Made by a program: the position numbers and the translations under genes. Of a stretch of 64,000 nt of DNA, positions 37,092 to 47,761 are shown piece by piece. The stretch is taken from contig NC_019703.1 of the NCBI RefSeq assembly GCF_000317045.1, positions 794,501 to 858,500 of the forward strand, written 5' to 3'. Positions within the stretch are counted from its first letter, which is position 1. Each line of letters starts with the position of its first letter. The stretch is from Geitlerinema sp. PCC 7407 (GTDB lineage Bacteria > Cyanobacteriota > Cyanobacteriia > PCC-7407). The notes below the pieces were generated by a model, which did not search any database, had not been told where the DNA came from, and worked only from the letters and a program-made list of their open reading frames with translations.

Positions 37092-37958
37092 GTGAAACTA
37101 GCAGTCTACGGAAAAGGCGGAATTGGTAAGTCAACCACCAGCTGCAACATCTCCGTGGCCCTCGCCCGCCGCGGCAAGAAAGTCTTGCAAATTGGCTGCG
37201 ACCCCAAGCATGACAGCACCTTCACCCTCACGGGCTATCTCATTCCCACCATCATCGACACCCTCCAGTCCAAGGACTACCACTACGAAGACGTGTGGCC
37301 CGAGGACGTCATCTACAAAGGCTACGGCGGCGTAGACTGCGTCGAGGCGGGTGGTCCGCCGGCGGGAGCGGGTTGCGGTGGCTACGTCGTCGGCGAGACT
37401 GTCAAACTGCTCAAAGAGCTCAACGCCTTTGATGAGTACGACGTCATCCTCTTCGACGTGCTGGGAGACGTGGTCTGTGGCGGCTTCGCGGCGCCCCTCA
37501 ACTACGCCGACTACTGCGTCATCGTCACCGACAACGGCTTCGATGCCCTCTTTGCCGCCAACCGCATCGCCGCCTCGGTGCGCGAAAAAGCCCGCACCCA
37601 CCCCCTGCGGCTCGCGGGCCTGATCGGCAACCGCACCGCCAAGCGCGATCTGATCGACAAGTACATCGAAGCAGTGCCCATGCCCGTGATGGAAGTGCTG
37701 CCGCTGATCGAGGACATCCGGGTTTCGCGGGTCAAAGGCAAAACGGTTTTCCAGATGGCTGACGAAGATCCGTCCATGACCTACATCTGCGACTACTACC
37801 TGAGCATTGCCGACCAGCTCCTTTCTCAGCCGGAAGGCGTCGTGCCCAATGATGCGCCCGATCGCGACCTCTTCAGCTTGCTGTCGGACTTCTACCTCAA
37901 TCCGCCGACCGCTCCCCAAAGAACAGAAGACGAGTCCCTCGACTTGATGATGGTGTAG
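37092..37958 (+). CDS. chlL: Light-independent protochlorophyllide reductase iron protein ChlL
   Basis: The 288-residue protein is the ATP-dependent Fe protein of dark-operative protochlorophyllide reductase, like nitrogenase NifH. It has Walker A GKGGIGKS at 7-14. The two cysteines that hold the shared [4Fe-4S] cluster are C95 and C129 (AGAGCGGYV and VVCGGFAAP). It passes electrons to ChlN-ChlB, and the cluster is oxygen-sensitive. The GTG start at 37092 has an AGGAGAGGAAAC binding site. Two small DUF5331 genes and chlN follow in the same direction. Confidence 0.97.
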   Translation: MKLAVYGKGGIGKSTTSCNISVALARRGKKVLQIGCDPKHDSTFTLTGYLIPTIIDTLQSKDYHYEDVWPEDVIYKGYGGVDCVEAGGPPAGAGCGGYVVGETVKLLKELNAFDEYDVILFDVLGDVVCGGFAAPLNYADYCVIVTDNGFDALFAANRIAASVREKARTHPLRLAGLIGNRTAKRDLIDKYIEAVPMPVMEVLPLIEDIRVSRVKGKTVFQMADEDPSMTYICDYYLSIADQLLSQPEGVVPNDAPDRDLFSLLSDFYLNPPTAPQRTEDESLDLMMV

Positions 37959-38084
37959 CCGCCAAAAACTGTCTTTAGTTCTCAGAAGAAGGGCTTGGCA
38001 AAATTGCCAGTTATGATGCAGTACGAGATGGGGCTCTAGGCCTCACAAATGTACTCTTCAGCAATCTTGAAGGAAGTCAAACGC

Positions 38085-38444
38085 ATGGCCTTTTTCGAGA
38101 CCTTTACCGCGTCGCTCCGCCAAAAATGGTTGGACTATTTCCACGCCAATCAGGCTTGGCTGCGACTGCAAATGGATGGCACCTCGGTCCGGACGCCTGA
38201 CGGGGGCCGCCGCCCTTCTTCTCTGCTCATTTTGGGCGTTGTCAATGCCCTCGAACCCAAACTCAGCAATCTAATGCTGCCCTTCTACAAGCTCAATTCG
38301 GATGAAGATGCCCTAGTTGAGGTCCTGGGCCTGAACTTCGATCCGGATATGGAGCTGGCCAAGGATGTCGGATCTCGGCCCGCTGCGGCAGGCTCGAATC
38401 TGGAGTCTTCGCGGCTCCTGCCAGACACCTCGGAGGACCTGTAG
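38085..38444 (+). CDS. DUF5331-type protein A
   Basis: The 119-residue protein shares a core of about 60 residues with the next gene: RQKWLDYFHANQAWL, RRPSSLLILGVVNALEP and LVEVLGLNFDPDMEL. I place it in the cyanobacterial DUF5331 family with fair confidence. Helices dominate the core and the C-terminus is disordered. An AAGGAAG binding site precedes the ATG at 38085. It lies about 130 bp after chlL and is probably co-transcribed. A role as assembly factor or regulator for the reductase is inference from position. Confidence 0.72.
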   Translation: MAFFETFTASLRQKWLDYFHANQAWLRLQMDGTSVRTPDGGRRPSSLLILGVVNALEPKLSNLMLPFYKLNSDEDALVEVLGLNFDPDMELAKDVGSRPAAAGSNLESSRLLPDTSEDL

Positions 38445-38508
38445 CTTTGACGGCGATCGCATGTAATCCTAGCTAGCGTCTGAATCCTTTCAATGGCAGA
38501 GGCTGTGC

Positions 38509-39009
38509 GTGAACATCGAAAAGCTGCGTCAATCGCTGAAGGCCGAATGGCTGGGCTACTACAAACGCAATCGTGAGTGGCTAGCCCGCCTGGGAGTTTG
38601 GGTCGATTGCGATGGGCAACGTCGCCCGTCTTCGAGCTTTATCTTGGCAACGCTCTCGATTTTGGAGCCCCGCCTGACCAAGCTGTTGCCGCTGGTGGTG
38701 GAACTCAACAACCACCCCGATCGCATCGTGGCAGCGCTGGGTCTCAACTTCAACCCGGAGACAGAGCTGGAAGCCTGGGAGGCAGCCCGCTCTGGGAAAG
38801 CCGAAGCGCACAAGATGTTGCCGGGGGGAACGCCGAGGAGTCATTTCTCCGCCAGTGCTCCCCCTCAACAGCTCGCCAAGTTAGCCGATGAGGCTTGTCG
38901 AGGCAGTCGAGACGATTGGGAAGCGCCCGTAGCTCCGCCTACCAGCGTTTCTCATGGGTCTCTACGACAGCCCCCGCCCCCCGATCAACCACCGACCGCT
39001 GCTCATTGA
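38509..39009 (+). CDS. DUF5331-type protein B, paralog of A
   Basis: The 166-residue protein repeats the core of the preceding protein: [33 protein letters not shown] and [15 protein letters not shown] longer Pro/Ala/Ser-rich C-terminal tail of about 75 residues follows, probably disordered. The start is GTG at 38509. It ends 15 bp before the chlN ATG, so the two are likely coupled. The tandem paralogs may have arisen by duplication within the chlL-chlN block. Confidence 0.72.
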   Translation: MNIEKLRQSLKAEWLGYYKRNREWLARLGVWVDCDGQRRPSSSFILATLSILEPRLTKLLPLVVELNNHPDRIVAALGLNFNPETELEAWEAARSGKAEAHKMLPGGTPRSHFSASAPPQQLAKLADEACRGSRDDWEAPVAPPTSVSHGSLRQPPPPDQPPTAAH

Positions 39010-40434
<1,425 letters not shown>

Positions 40435-40454
40435 CTTTGCTTGGATGCTCGATA

Positions 40455-40490
40455 CTCAAGGGTTAGGCAGGATTTCTTGCCGCCCTTGAG
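40455..40490 (+). terminator. Hairpin after chlN
   Basis: CTCAAGGG (40455-40462) pairs with CCCTTGAG (40483-40490), with an inner GGCA/TGCC stem. It has no T-run, so it may be an RNA-stabilising structure rather than a full terminator. Confidence 0.5.
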
Positions 40491-40628
40491 GCGGAAGTAT
40501 GTATCTCAGCGAACAGTTTTGCGGGGTCGATTGAAGGCAGGTTGATTGAGGTGGGTCATAGCAGGGTTGTCAAGAAGACCGCTATGATTCAGGAAAGCTT
40601 GTTCAGTCGAAATGCCTGGGTTGAGATT

Positions 40629-41300
40629 ATGACATCGTACGCGACTTCTACTGCTAGAGCTGACATGAGCGAACTTCGCCGTCTGCGAGGACTGCTACCC
40701 CCAGAGCTGCAAAGTTGGGTCATGGTAGAAGGCGCAACGGCAGTCAACCCGCCGCTGATTACGTCTGAGGAAATCGGCAAGGACGAGGTCGAAATTCAGG
40801 TGGATCTGGTGCGCTGGGATCAGCTAGCCCTCGACCAGCGAAACCTGCTGTTTTGGCACGAGGTGGCGCGGATTCAGAATGACACGATTCCGCGAGATGG
40901 CTGGGAGATGGCGGCTTTGGCGATCGGCCTTGGCGGGGCGGTCGGCGAGCTCTGGGTCCAGGACGCGCTGCTGCTGCTGCTGGCCCTGGGCCTGTCTGGG
41001 GTGGCGGGCTATCGGCTGTACCAAAAGAACAATGGTGAAAAGCGTCTGCGGGAGGCGATCGAAGCTGACGAGAAGGCGATCGCCCTGGCGACCCGCTTTG
41101 GCTACACCCTGCCCAACGCCTACAAGAGTCTGGGCAGCGCGCTGAAAACGCTGATCGAGCAGACGCCGAAAAAACGCCAGCGATCGCGCTATGAGTCTCG
41201 CTTGCAAGCCCTCAAGCGAAGCGCCTCCAAAGCCAAGGCTCGCGCCAAAGCCTCCAAGGAAGGGCAGTTTGATGCCCAATCAGAGAGTCTCTACAGCTAG
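40629..41300 (+). CDS. DUF3318 domain-containing protein
   Basis: The 223-residue protein starts MTSYATSTARADMSELRRLR and contains LPPELQSWVMVEG, RWDQLALDQRNLLFWHEVAR and a hydrophobic stretch (LWVQDALLLLLALGLSGVAG) that is probably membrane-embedded. A strongly basic Lys/Arg/Ala helix follows in the C-terminal third. DUF3318 is cyanobacteria-specific and of unknown function. I choose the ATG at 40629 because it matches the family start; in-frame starts exist at 40542 and 40584. Confidence 0.8.
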   Translation: MTSYATSTARADMSELRRLRGLLPPELQSWVMVEGATAVNPPLITSEEIGKDEVEIQVDLVRWDQLALDQRNLLFWHEVARIQNDTIPRDGWEMAALAIGLGGAVGELWVQDALLLLLALGLSGVAGYRLYQKNNGEKRLREAIEADEKAIALATRFGYTLPNAYKSLGSALKTLIEQTPKKRQRSRYESRLQALKRSASKAKARAKASKEGQFDAQSESLYS

Positions 41301-41332
41301 CGCGCTGTGGCGCTTTGGCGCCAAACCGGCTA

Positions 41333-41408
41333 AAGGGCGATCGCCCTTCAGCGCTTAAAATTAGAACCCTAAAGGGGCGAGCCTGACCAATCGGGCTCGC
41401 CCCTTTAG
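41333..41408 (+). terminator. Two consecutive hairpins after the DUF3318 gene
   Basis: The first is a 16-bp palindrome with HIP1 core (41333-41348). The second has arms of 15 bp, CTAAAGGGGCGAGCC (41369-41383) and its complement at 41394-41408, around a 10-nt loop. The second lacks a long T-run. Together they give a strong stop signal. Confidence 0.75.
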
Positions 41409-41527
41409 AGTGAGCTTTGCTGCCAAGGCAGTGCGCTAAGATAGCACCAGAGGATCAACCCAGGTAAGGGTGCCCCCGTGCTCCTCAGCTCCACGACTCA
41501 CCCTGCATAGATCTCCTCCCCAAAATT

Positions 41528-42208
41528 TTGAAGAAACACGCCCATTCCCGCGCAGAAACCCCTGGCACCGGTGCGATCGCGCCTCCTGCCCCTCGTGCAG
41601 GCGCCCAGCGGCAAAAGGTTCTCCAGTGGCTGGATGACCACGTCCCTGCGGCCCGCCTAGAGCATATTTTGCGTGTCGAAGAAATGGCGATCGCCCTTGC
41701 TCAGCACCACAACCTCGACGCCGAAAAAGCTGGTCAAGCCGGTCTCATGCACGACCTGGCCAAATACTTTAAGCCCCAGCGTCTTCTCGATATGGCCCGC
41801 CAAGAGGGGCTGTCCATTGACCCGGTAGATGAAGCCAACCCGCACCTGCTGCATGCCGACGTTGGCGCCATCGTCGCCCGCGATGAGTTTGGGATCGAGG
41901 ACGAAGACGTCTTGCAGGCGATCCGCAACCACACCTTGGGGTATCCCGGGATGGGAGCCCTGAGCTGCGTCGTCTTTTTGGCGGACAGCCTAGAGCCCGG
42001 ACGGGGCGATACCCCTGAGCTGCACGCCCTCCGGCAGGCCAGCCGCGACAACCTGCATCAGGCGGTTTGGCAGACCTGCAACTACACCCTGCAATATCTG
42101 CTGCACAATCGCCAGTTGATCCATCCGCGGGCCATCACCACGCGCAACTGGTTTTTGCAGCAGGCGCGCCGCCCGCAGCCCGTGCCGCCTGCTTCTCCTG
42201 CGCCCTAG
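41528..42208 (+). CDS. yqeK: YqeK-type HD-domain diadenosine tetraphosphatase
   Basis: The 226-residue protein has an HD domain typical of YqeK, which hydrolyses Ap4A symmetrically in bacteria. The metal ligands are in HILRVEEMAIALA, GLMHDLAKYFKP, LLHADVGAIVA and IRNHTLGYPGM. An acidic segment (ADSLEPGRGD) matches the family. The start is a TTG at 41528 with no good alternative that keeps the first helix. rsfS follows about 80 bp later; the pair yqeK-rsfS is a known arrangement. Confidence 0.85.
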   Translation: MKKHAHSRAETPGTGAIAPPAPRAGAQRQKVLQWLDDHVPAARLEHILRVEEMAIALAQHHNLDAEKAGQAGLMHDLAKYFKPQRLLDMARQEGLSIDPVDEANPHLLHADVGAIVARDEFGIEDEDVLQAIRNHTLGYPGMGALSCVVFLADSLEPGRGDTPELHALRQASRDNLHQAVWQTCNYTLQYLLHNRQLIHPRAITTRNWFLQQARRPQPVPPASPAP

Positions 42209-42288
42209 CCTGATTTGATAAGTCTGCCCGCCCGTCGAGTCCTTGCCGTCCGACCTTCACGCTACTCATTGGAGCAACATAAAGATTA

Positions 42289-42744
42289 ATGATGAACTTC
42301 GACACCTCAGACAACCGTCCTACCACCTCCTTTGAACCCCTTCCGACCGAAGCGCCAGTGCCCTCTTCCGATAGCCAGGAAGCCCATGAGCTGGTGAAGA
42401 CCATTGTGGAAGCTGCCGAAGACCGCAAGGGGGCTGAGATCACCGTGTTGCGCGTGTCAGAAGTGTCCTACTTGGCGGACTATTTTGTGATTGTGACGGG
42501 TTTCTCGACCACCCAGGTCCGAGCGATCGCCCGCTCCATCGAAGCCAAAGTCGAAGAGGCTTGGCAGCGGCAGCCTCGCAAAAACGAGGGCATCAACGAA
42601 GGAAAATGGGTCCTCCAGGACTATGGCGACGTGATTGTCCACGTCTTCATGCCCCAAGAGCGGGAGTTCTACAGCCTGGAAGCCTTTTGGGGCCACGCCG
42701 ATCGCCTCACCCTGCCGAATCTAGAACTGGCTCAAGAAGCCTAG
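42289..42744 (+). CDS. rsfS: Ribosomal silencing factor RsfS
   Basis: The 151-residue protein has a polar N-terminal extension of about 30 residues and then the RsfS/Iojap domain: YLADYFVIVTGFSTTQVRAI, the GINEGKWVLQDYGDVIVHVF strand region and EREFYSLEAFWG. RsfS binds ribosomal protein L14 and blocks subunit joining when nutrients are scarce. It follows yqeK in the same direction. The start is the ATG at 42289 or the next ATG at 42292. Confidence 0.93.
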   Translation: MMNFDTSDNRPTTSFEPLPTEAPVPSSDSQEAHELVKTIVEAAEDRKGAEITVLRVSEVSYLADYFVIVTGFSTTQVRAIARSIEAKVEEAWQRQPRKNEGINEGKWVLQDYGDVIVHVFMPQEREFYSLEAFWGHADRLTLPNLELAQEA

Positions 42745-42909
42745 GCGGGCCGCGTCTGTTGCTGGCGCTGACCGCGTCCCAGCGCCTCGGCGATCGCTTT
42801 TGGGAATCTCTCCCTTGATCGCCTAGCGCGCGAACGAAGATATATGTCAAATTGAAGGGGACCGCGCTCGTAGTAAGCTAGAGCGCATTCAGCCACCTTT
42901 GCTTGTCTC

Positions 42910-43416
42910 ATGTCGGTCATGAAGTCGTCCCCTTCGGTCTGTCCAGTTCCCTTCGAACAACAGCCCATCAACGAATACAACACCTTGAAAGAGTCGTGGT
43001 TTTTTCGTTGGGGGACTCTAGCGTCTTGGCGCTATCTGCGAGTCATCGGGATCCTCTGGGCAGTGGGCTGGCTCGTGACAGGACCGATCGCTTCCTATAG
43101 CTTTGCGCCAGCCAAGTATCCAATCCAGTTTGGCCTTAGCGCCTCGGCAGGAGCTTTGTTCATGCCAGCCCTGGCCCTAATCCAGCTTTATTTGGGCTGG
43201 TGCTACGTGCGCAATCGCCTCCAGGAAACGATCATTCCCTACGAGGAGACCGGCTGGTACGATGGCCAGTCTTGGCAGAAGCCGGCGGAGATGGAAGCGC
43301 GCGATCGCCTGATTGTGGCCCACCAAGTTCGCCCCATCCTCAAGCGTCTGGAATGGACGTTTGCCAGCATGGGCCTGACCCTGCTGCTCGGGGCCCTCAT
43401 CTGGCAGTTTCTCTAG
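42910..43416 (+). CDS. CGLD27/DUF1230 (Ycf36-like) membrane protein
   Basis: The 168-residue protein has the family signature CPVPFEQQPINEYNTLKES at the N-terminus and two or three membrane helices (near 42-62, 75-96 and 149-166). DUF1230 is found in cyanobacteria, as Ycf36 of algal plastids, and as CGLD27 in plants and green algae, where mutants are iron-sensitive or affected in photosynthesis. The exact role is unknown. Its stop codon forms the start of the terminator stem at 43415-43443. Confidence 0.88.
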   Translation: MSVMKSSPSVCPVPFEQQPINEYNTLKESWFFRWGTLASWRYLRVIGILWAVGWLVTGPIASYSFAPAKYPIQFGLSASAGALFMPALALIQLYLGWCYVRNRLQETIIPYEETGWYDGQSWQKPAEMEARDRLIVAHQVRPILKRLEWTFASMGLTLLLGALIWQFL

Positions 43417-43443
43417 CGCTGCGATCGCGAGCAGCGCTTTTTT
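43415..43443 (+). terminator. Terminator overlapping the CGLD27 stop codon
   Basis: AGCGCTGC (43415-43422) pairs with GCAGCGCT (43431-43438), and the T-run spans 43438-43443. The first two stem bases are the last two bases of the TAG stop. HIP1 sequence lies across stem and loop. Confidence 0.9.
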
Positions 43444-43492
43444 GACCTTTCCAACCTTTTTGTTACATCCCCACGGTGTTACAGTCTTGCCT

Positions 43493-44446
43493 ATGAATAG
43501 GGGAAAACGGATCCAATCGGCAGAGCTCGAAGTTCGGCTGCTGCGCGAAGGCATTGTTGAATCTCGCCACCACGTTCAAGCGGTGGTGGCCGATAGCCGC
43601 GGGCGGGTCTTGTCCGTGGCCGGCGACCCTGAAACCGAAACCTTTATCCGCTCAGCGCTCAAGCCGTTCCAGGCTCTGGCCGTGACTCAGACCGGCACGC
43701 TGGAGCGCTTTGAGCTGACAGACAAAGATCTCGCGATCATCTGTAGCTCCCACCGCGGCACCATGGAGCAGGTCCGCCAAGTCTTCAATATTCTCTGGCG
43801 CGCCGACGTGGACCCCAGCCAGCTCCAGTGCCCGATTCCGCCGGGCAAGCGCAGTTCCCTCCAGTACAACTGCTCTGGCAAACATGCAGGCATGCTGGCG
43901 GCCTGTCAGCAGTGCAACTGGGAAACCGAAACCTACCTGCGCCCCGGACACCCGATTCAGCAGCTGATCCTCGAAAAGGTCGCTGAGCTGCTGCGGATGC
44001 CGGGGGCTGAGTTTATCGGGGCGCGAGATGACTGCGGCGCGCCTACCTATGTGATGCAGCTCAGCCAGATTGCGACGCTGTACGCCCTGCTGGCGTCGGG
44101 CGAGAGCCTGGGCATGGAGCGCATCATCCGGGCGATGACCCACCACCCGGTGATGGTGGCGGGCGAGGGTGAGTTTGACACAGAGCTGATGCGCCTGACC
44201 CAAGGAGAGCTGGTCAGCAAGGCTGGCGCTGAGGGGATTCAGTGCATTGGTCGCGTCGGCGAGGGCCTGGGTCTAGCGATCAAGGTGATGGATGGCTCGA
44301 AGCGGGCGAAGTACGCCGTAGCGATCCACCTGCTGCGCCAGATGGGCTGGATCATGCCGTCGGTGGCGGACACCCTGGCCGAGACCTTTATGGATCTGAC
44401 AAGCTACAAGCGCCTAGAAGTGATGGGCGAGCTGACGATGATCTAG
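43493..44446 (+). CDS. Asparaginase (thermolabile type II, Rhizobium etli class)
   Basis: The 317-residue protein belongs to the R. etli-type L-asparaginase family, which hydrolyses asparagine to aspartate and ammonia and is unrelated to the E. coli enzymes. Family features are FIRSALKPFQALAV, CSSHRGTMEQVRQV, NCSGKHAGMLAACQ, RDDCGAPTYVMQL and LVSKAGAEGIQCIG. The Ser-Lys pairs and Cys that form the active site are present. I start at the ATG at 43493. The terminator at 43415 separates it from CGLD27. The initiator tRNA gene follows. Confidence 0.88.
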   Translation: MNRGKRIQSAELEVRLLREGIVESRHHVQAVVADSRGRVLSVAGDPETETFIRSALKPFQALAVTQTGTLERFELTDKDLAIICSSHRGTMEQVRQVFNILWRADVDPSQLQCPIPPGKRSSLQYNCSGKHAGMLAACQQCNWETETYLRPGHPIQQLILEKVAELLRMPGAEFIGARDDCGAPTYVMQLSQIATLYALLASGESLGMERIIRAMTHHPVMVAGEGEFDTELMRLTQGELVSKAGAEGIQCIGRVGEGLGLAIKVMDGSKRAKYAVAIHLLRQMGWIMPSVADTLAETFMDLTSYKRLEVMGELTMI

Positions 44447-44541
44447 AGGCTTTGCTTCTGAGGTCTGGTGGGCGAAAACTCCCGACCTTGAATACTGGGG
44501 GTTGTGTTTTCTAAAGGCTGTTGCTATAGTAGTAAAGCCGG

Positions 44542-44618
<77 letters not shown>

Positions 44619-44622
44619 AGCT

Positions 44623-44660
44623 AAAAAAGCCTCGTTACCAAAGAGTAGCGGGGCTTTTTT
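44623..44660 (+). terminator. Terminator of the tRNA-fMet gene
   Basis: A 16-bp stem with G-T wobbles (44623-44638 with 44645-44660) carries an A-run before and T6 at the end. It begins 5 nt after the CCA end. Confidence 0.88.
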
Positions 44661-44884
44661 GATGGCCGCAAACTGGCATGAAACTCTGAAGAGTCGAGGC
44701 GATCGCCCGGCAAGCTGCTGGGGCGAACCTCCGACGGGGTTTCGCTAAAAATCATTGAAAAAATAAAAGACAGAAGTTCGGGCTAGGCATAGTGGGGGAA
44801 AGGCCCCTGGCTGGTCTATGCTGGGACTGACGCGGTGTTTGGGTAGGATGGGATCCGCGTGTAGCGATCGCCAGGTGATTGGTC

Positions 44885-46336
44885 ATGGCAGTAAGTATGA
44901 AGCGACCCCTGCTGGTGGGTGGTGTTGGCCTGAGTTTGGGACTGTGGCTCCTCGATAGCCTGAATCACGCTGTCTCGGAGTGGGGAACAGTGGTCCTGCT
45001 GGGGGCGATCGCCTTGGGGTCGGGGTGGTTTTGGCTGCGGCGGCAGTCAGGTGCAGATCTAGAACTAGGGCCAGTGTCAGTGACGGTGGATCGCGCCATG
45101 GCAGAAGGGGCGATCGCGGAGGCCGAGGCAAAGATTCAGCTTTTGGCGATGGAAACCTCGGACGAGCAGCGCCTAACGGGCCTGAGAGAGCGCCTAGCGG
45201 CGATCGCCACCCTCTCCCAGCGAACGACGCTGTCGATTGCTCTGCTCGGCGGCAAAAATGTGGGAAAAACGACCCTTTCCCAGCGCCTACAGGCGGCTTT
45301 GCCAGAGGCGACGCTCCGGTGGACTGATACCGCGGCCCTGTTTTCCCAAGGGGGCTCGGAGGGCGATGAAGCGGTTTGGCAGGCGATCGCCGAAGCGGAT
45401 GTGGCCCTGCTGATCACGGCGGGAGACCTGACGGACATGGAGTTTCAGGCCTTGCAAAGGCTGGCCTCCCTGCGCTACCCGACGATTTTGGTGCTGAACA
45501 AGCAGGATCAGTATTTGCCGGGTGAGCAGGCCCTGCTGGAGCAGCGCCTGCGGGAGCGGATGGCTCAGGTCTTTACCGAAGCGCGGGTGGCGGCGATCGC
45601 TGCTCAGCCAGCGCCCCTCAAGGTGCGGCAGCACCATGGAGATGGCTCGGTGACGGAGCGCCTCGAGCAGCCCGTCCCGGCGATCGCGCCCTTGGCGGAG
45701 CAGCTGCAGCCCTGGCTGGCCCACGATCGGGCGGCCCTGCGCTGGGGGACGACTTGGCGGGCGGCGATCGCCCTGCGCCAGCAGACCCAGACCCACCTCA
45801 ACGAAGTGCGTCGTGAAAAAGCGCTGCCGCTGCTGGAGCAGTTCCAGTGGATTGCTGCTGGGGCGGCCTTTGCCAACCCTTTGCCGGCGCTCGACTTGCT
45901 GTCAACAGCGGCGATCAACGGCCAAATGGTGATGGAGCTCGGCGCGATTTATCAGCAGCGCTTCTCCCTGGAGCAGGCCCAAGCTGTGGCCAAGGAAATG
46001 GCGGGCCTGCTGCTCAAGCTGGGGCTGGTCGAGCTGTCGACTCAGGGCGTGACGGCGGCCCTCAAGAGCAACGCGGCGACCTATGTGGCCGGTGGGGTGG
46101 TTCAGGGGGCGAGCGCGGCCTACCTCACGCGCCTGGCGGGGCTGAGCCTGCTGGCCTACTTCGAAGAACATGGAGATGGGGCGGTGCCGTCGCGCGATCG
46201 CCTCAGCGAGCTGCTTCAGGCAGTCTTTCAGCAAGAACAGCGATCGGCGTTCTTCCAGCGCATTGCCCAGCAGAGCCTCCAGCGCTTGATCCCCGGCGCG
46301 ACGCCTTCCGCTTCTTCTGTGGTGGCTTCTTTGTAA
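44885..46336 (+). CDS. P-loop GTPase with N-terminal membrane helices and C-terminal DUF697-like region
   Basis: The 483-residue protein has two N-terminal hydrophobic helices (about 8-26 and 35-52) and a GTPase domain with G1 GGKNVGKT at 122-129 and G4 NKQD. A C-terminal helical, hydrophobic region resembles DUF697 (AAGAAFANPLPALDLLSTAAING). The DxxG switch II motif (G3) is not visible at the expected place, so GTP hydrolysis may differ from the neighbour. The next gene, 3 bp away, encodes a second GTPase of similar plan. I start at the ATG at 44885; in-frame alternatives are a TTG at 44879 and ATG at 44897. Confidence 0.82.
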   Translation: MAVSMKRPLLVGGVGLSLGLWLLDSLNHAVSEWGTVVLLGAIALGSGWFWLRRQSGADLELGPVSVTVDRAMAEGAIAEAEAKIQLLAMETSDEQRLTGLRERLAAIATLSQRTTLSIALLGGKNVGKTTLSQRLQAALPEATLRWTDTAALFSQGGSEGDEAVWQAIAEADVALLITAGDLTDMEFQALQRLASLRYPTILVLNKQDQYLPGEQALLEQRLRERMAQVFTEARVAAIAAQPAPLKVRQHHGDGSVTERLEQPVPAIAPLAEQLQPWLAHDRAALRWGTTWRAAIALRQQTQTHLNEVRREKALPLLEQFQWIAAGAAFANPLPALDLLSTAAINGQMVMELGAIYQQRFSLEQAQAVAKEMAGLLLKLGLVELSTQGVTAALKSNAATYVAGGVVQGASAAYLTRLAGLSLLAYFEEHGDGAVPSRDRLSELLQAVFQQEQRSAFFQRIAQQSLQRLIPGATPSASSVVASL

Positions 46337-46339
46337 GCT

Positions 46340-47761
46340 TTGGCTGTTGTGCGAAACGTTTCTGGTCGACAAGAGCAGCACTGGACCCGCGCCCGCGCGA
46401 GTTTGCGGCAGGCGATCGCCCGCTATACCTATCCCAATCGCCAAGATGGCGGCACGCCGCCGCCCCCTGACAGTCGCTGGCAAGCGGCGGTCCAGCCAGA
46501 GCTCGATCTGCTGCAAAATTTGCTCACCAAGCTGGAGCAGGGGCTGGTGCGCATTGCCGCTTTTGGGCTGGTGAGCCGGGGTAAGTCGGCTCTCCTGAAT
46601 GCCCTGATGGGGCAAAAGGTCTTTGAGACGGGGCCGCTCAATGGCGTGACTCAGTGGCCGCGATCGGTGCGCTGGCTGCCCAGCGGCGGCAGCAAAATCC
46701 AGGTGGAGCTGATCGACACCCCCGGCCTCGATGAGGTGGCGGGGGAAACGCGAGCCGAGATGGCCCGAGAGATCACGCGGCAGGCAGACCTAATTTTGTT
46801 CGTGGTGTCGGGGGACATCACTCGCACAGAGTACCGGGCGCTGTGCGACCTGCGGGCGGCCCAAAAGCCGATTATTTTGGTGTTCAACAAAGTTGATTTG
46901 TACCCGGACCAGGATCGGCAAGCCATCGAGGCCCAGCTTCAGCGCCTGAGTACAGAAGCGGCTCAGCGTTTAGATTCGCTGCTGTCAGTCCTAGAAATCG
47001 TCCGGGTGTCGGCGGAGCCGCCGCCGCTGCCGGTGCGGGTGGAGTGGCCCGATGGGCGAGTAACCCACGAGTGGGAGGCCCTGCCGCCAGATATTGTCGA
47101 GCTGCAGCAGGCGATCTTGCAGCTGCTCAACCGGGAAGGGCGATCGCTGATTGCCCTGAATGCGATGGTGCAGGCCCGGGCCGCGGAGACGGCGATCGCC
47201 CAAAAAACCCTGGAGCTGCGATCGCCCGATGCGGAAGCCTTGATTTGGCGCTACGTTCGCTACAAGTCCTTGGCCGTGGCCCTCAATCCCATCGCGCTGC
47301 TGGATGTGGTGGGAGGCGCGATCGCAGATTTAGCCTTGATCCGGGCCTTGGCGCGGCTCTACGGATTGCCCATCACCCGCTACGAGGCCAGCAAAATTTG
47401 GCGGACCCTCATGCTGAGCTCTGGGGGGCTGCTCCTAGGAGAGTTGGCCAGCAGCGCGCTGTGGGGCCTGGGCAAGAGCGCTGCTGCGGCCACGTCGGTG
47501 CTGGAGTCGCCGGGTAACTTGGCGGGCTATACGGGGGCGGCGCTGACCCAAGGGGCGATCGCCGGTTATGGGACCTACGCCATCGGTCGAGCGGCCCAAA
47601 TGTACCTGGAGCAGGGCTGTAGCTGGGGGCCCCAGGGAGCCAGCACCCTGATTCAGGACATTCTCCAGCAGGTCGAGCCCAACACGATTTTGGCGCGGCT
47701 GCGCCAGGAGCTAGAGGCTGAGCTTCAGCCCTCTGAAAACGAAGAGCCAGACTGGATTTAA
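46340..47761 (+). CDS. P-loop GTPase with C-terminal DUF697-like region, second copy
   Basis: The 473-residue protein has all G motifs: G1 GLVSRGKSA, G3 DTPGLDE and G4 NKVD. A hydrophobic C-terminal half with AVALNPIALLDVVGGAIADLA and GxxxG-rich helices looks membrane-associated. The N-terminus is soluble, unlike the first copy. It follows the first GTPase gene with a 3-bp gap, so they are surely co-transcribed and may form a pair. The start is TTG at 46340 or GTG at 46349. The stop overlaps that of the convergent small gene. Confidence 0.84.
   Translation: MAVVRNVSGRQEQHWTRARASLRQAIARYTYPNRQDGGTPPPPDSRWQAAVQPELDLLQNLLTKLEQGLVRIAAFGLVSRGKSALLNALMGQKVFETGPLNGVTQWPRSVRWLPSGGSKIQVELIDTPGLDEVAGETRAEMAREITRQADLILFVVSGDITRTEYRALCDLRAAQKPIILVFNKVDLYPDQDRQAIEAQLQRLSTEAAQRLDSLLSVLEIVRVSAEPPPLPVRVEWPDGRVTHEWEALPPDIVELQQAILQLLNREGRSLIALNAMVQARAAETAIAQKTLELRSPDAEALIWRYVRYKSLAVALNPIALLDVVGGAIADLALIRALARLYGLPITRYEASKIWRTLMLSSGGLLLGELASSALWGLGKSAAAATSVLESPGNLAGYTGAALTQGAIAGYGTYAIGRAAQMYLEQGCSWGPQGASTLIQDILQQVEPNTILARLRQELEAELQPSENEEPDWI

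Noticed and set aside
36632-37129. Rightward 165-codon open frame before and into chlL
   Set aside because: It overlaps the chlL start, crosses an AT-rich block, and reads like chance; chlL has a good start and binding site.
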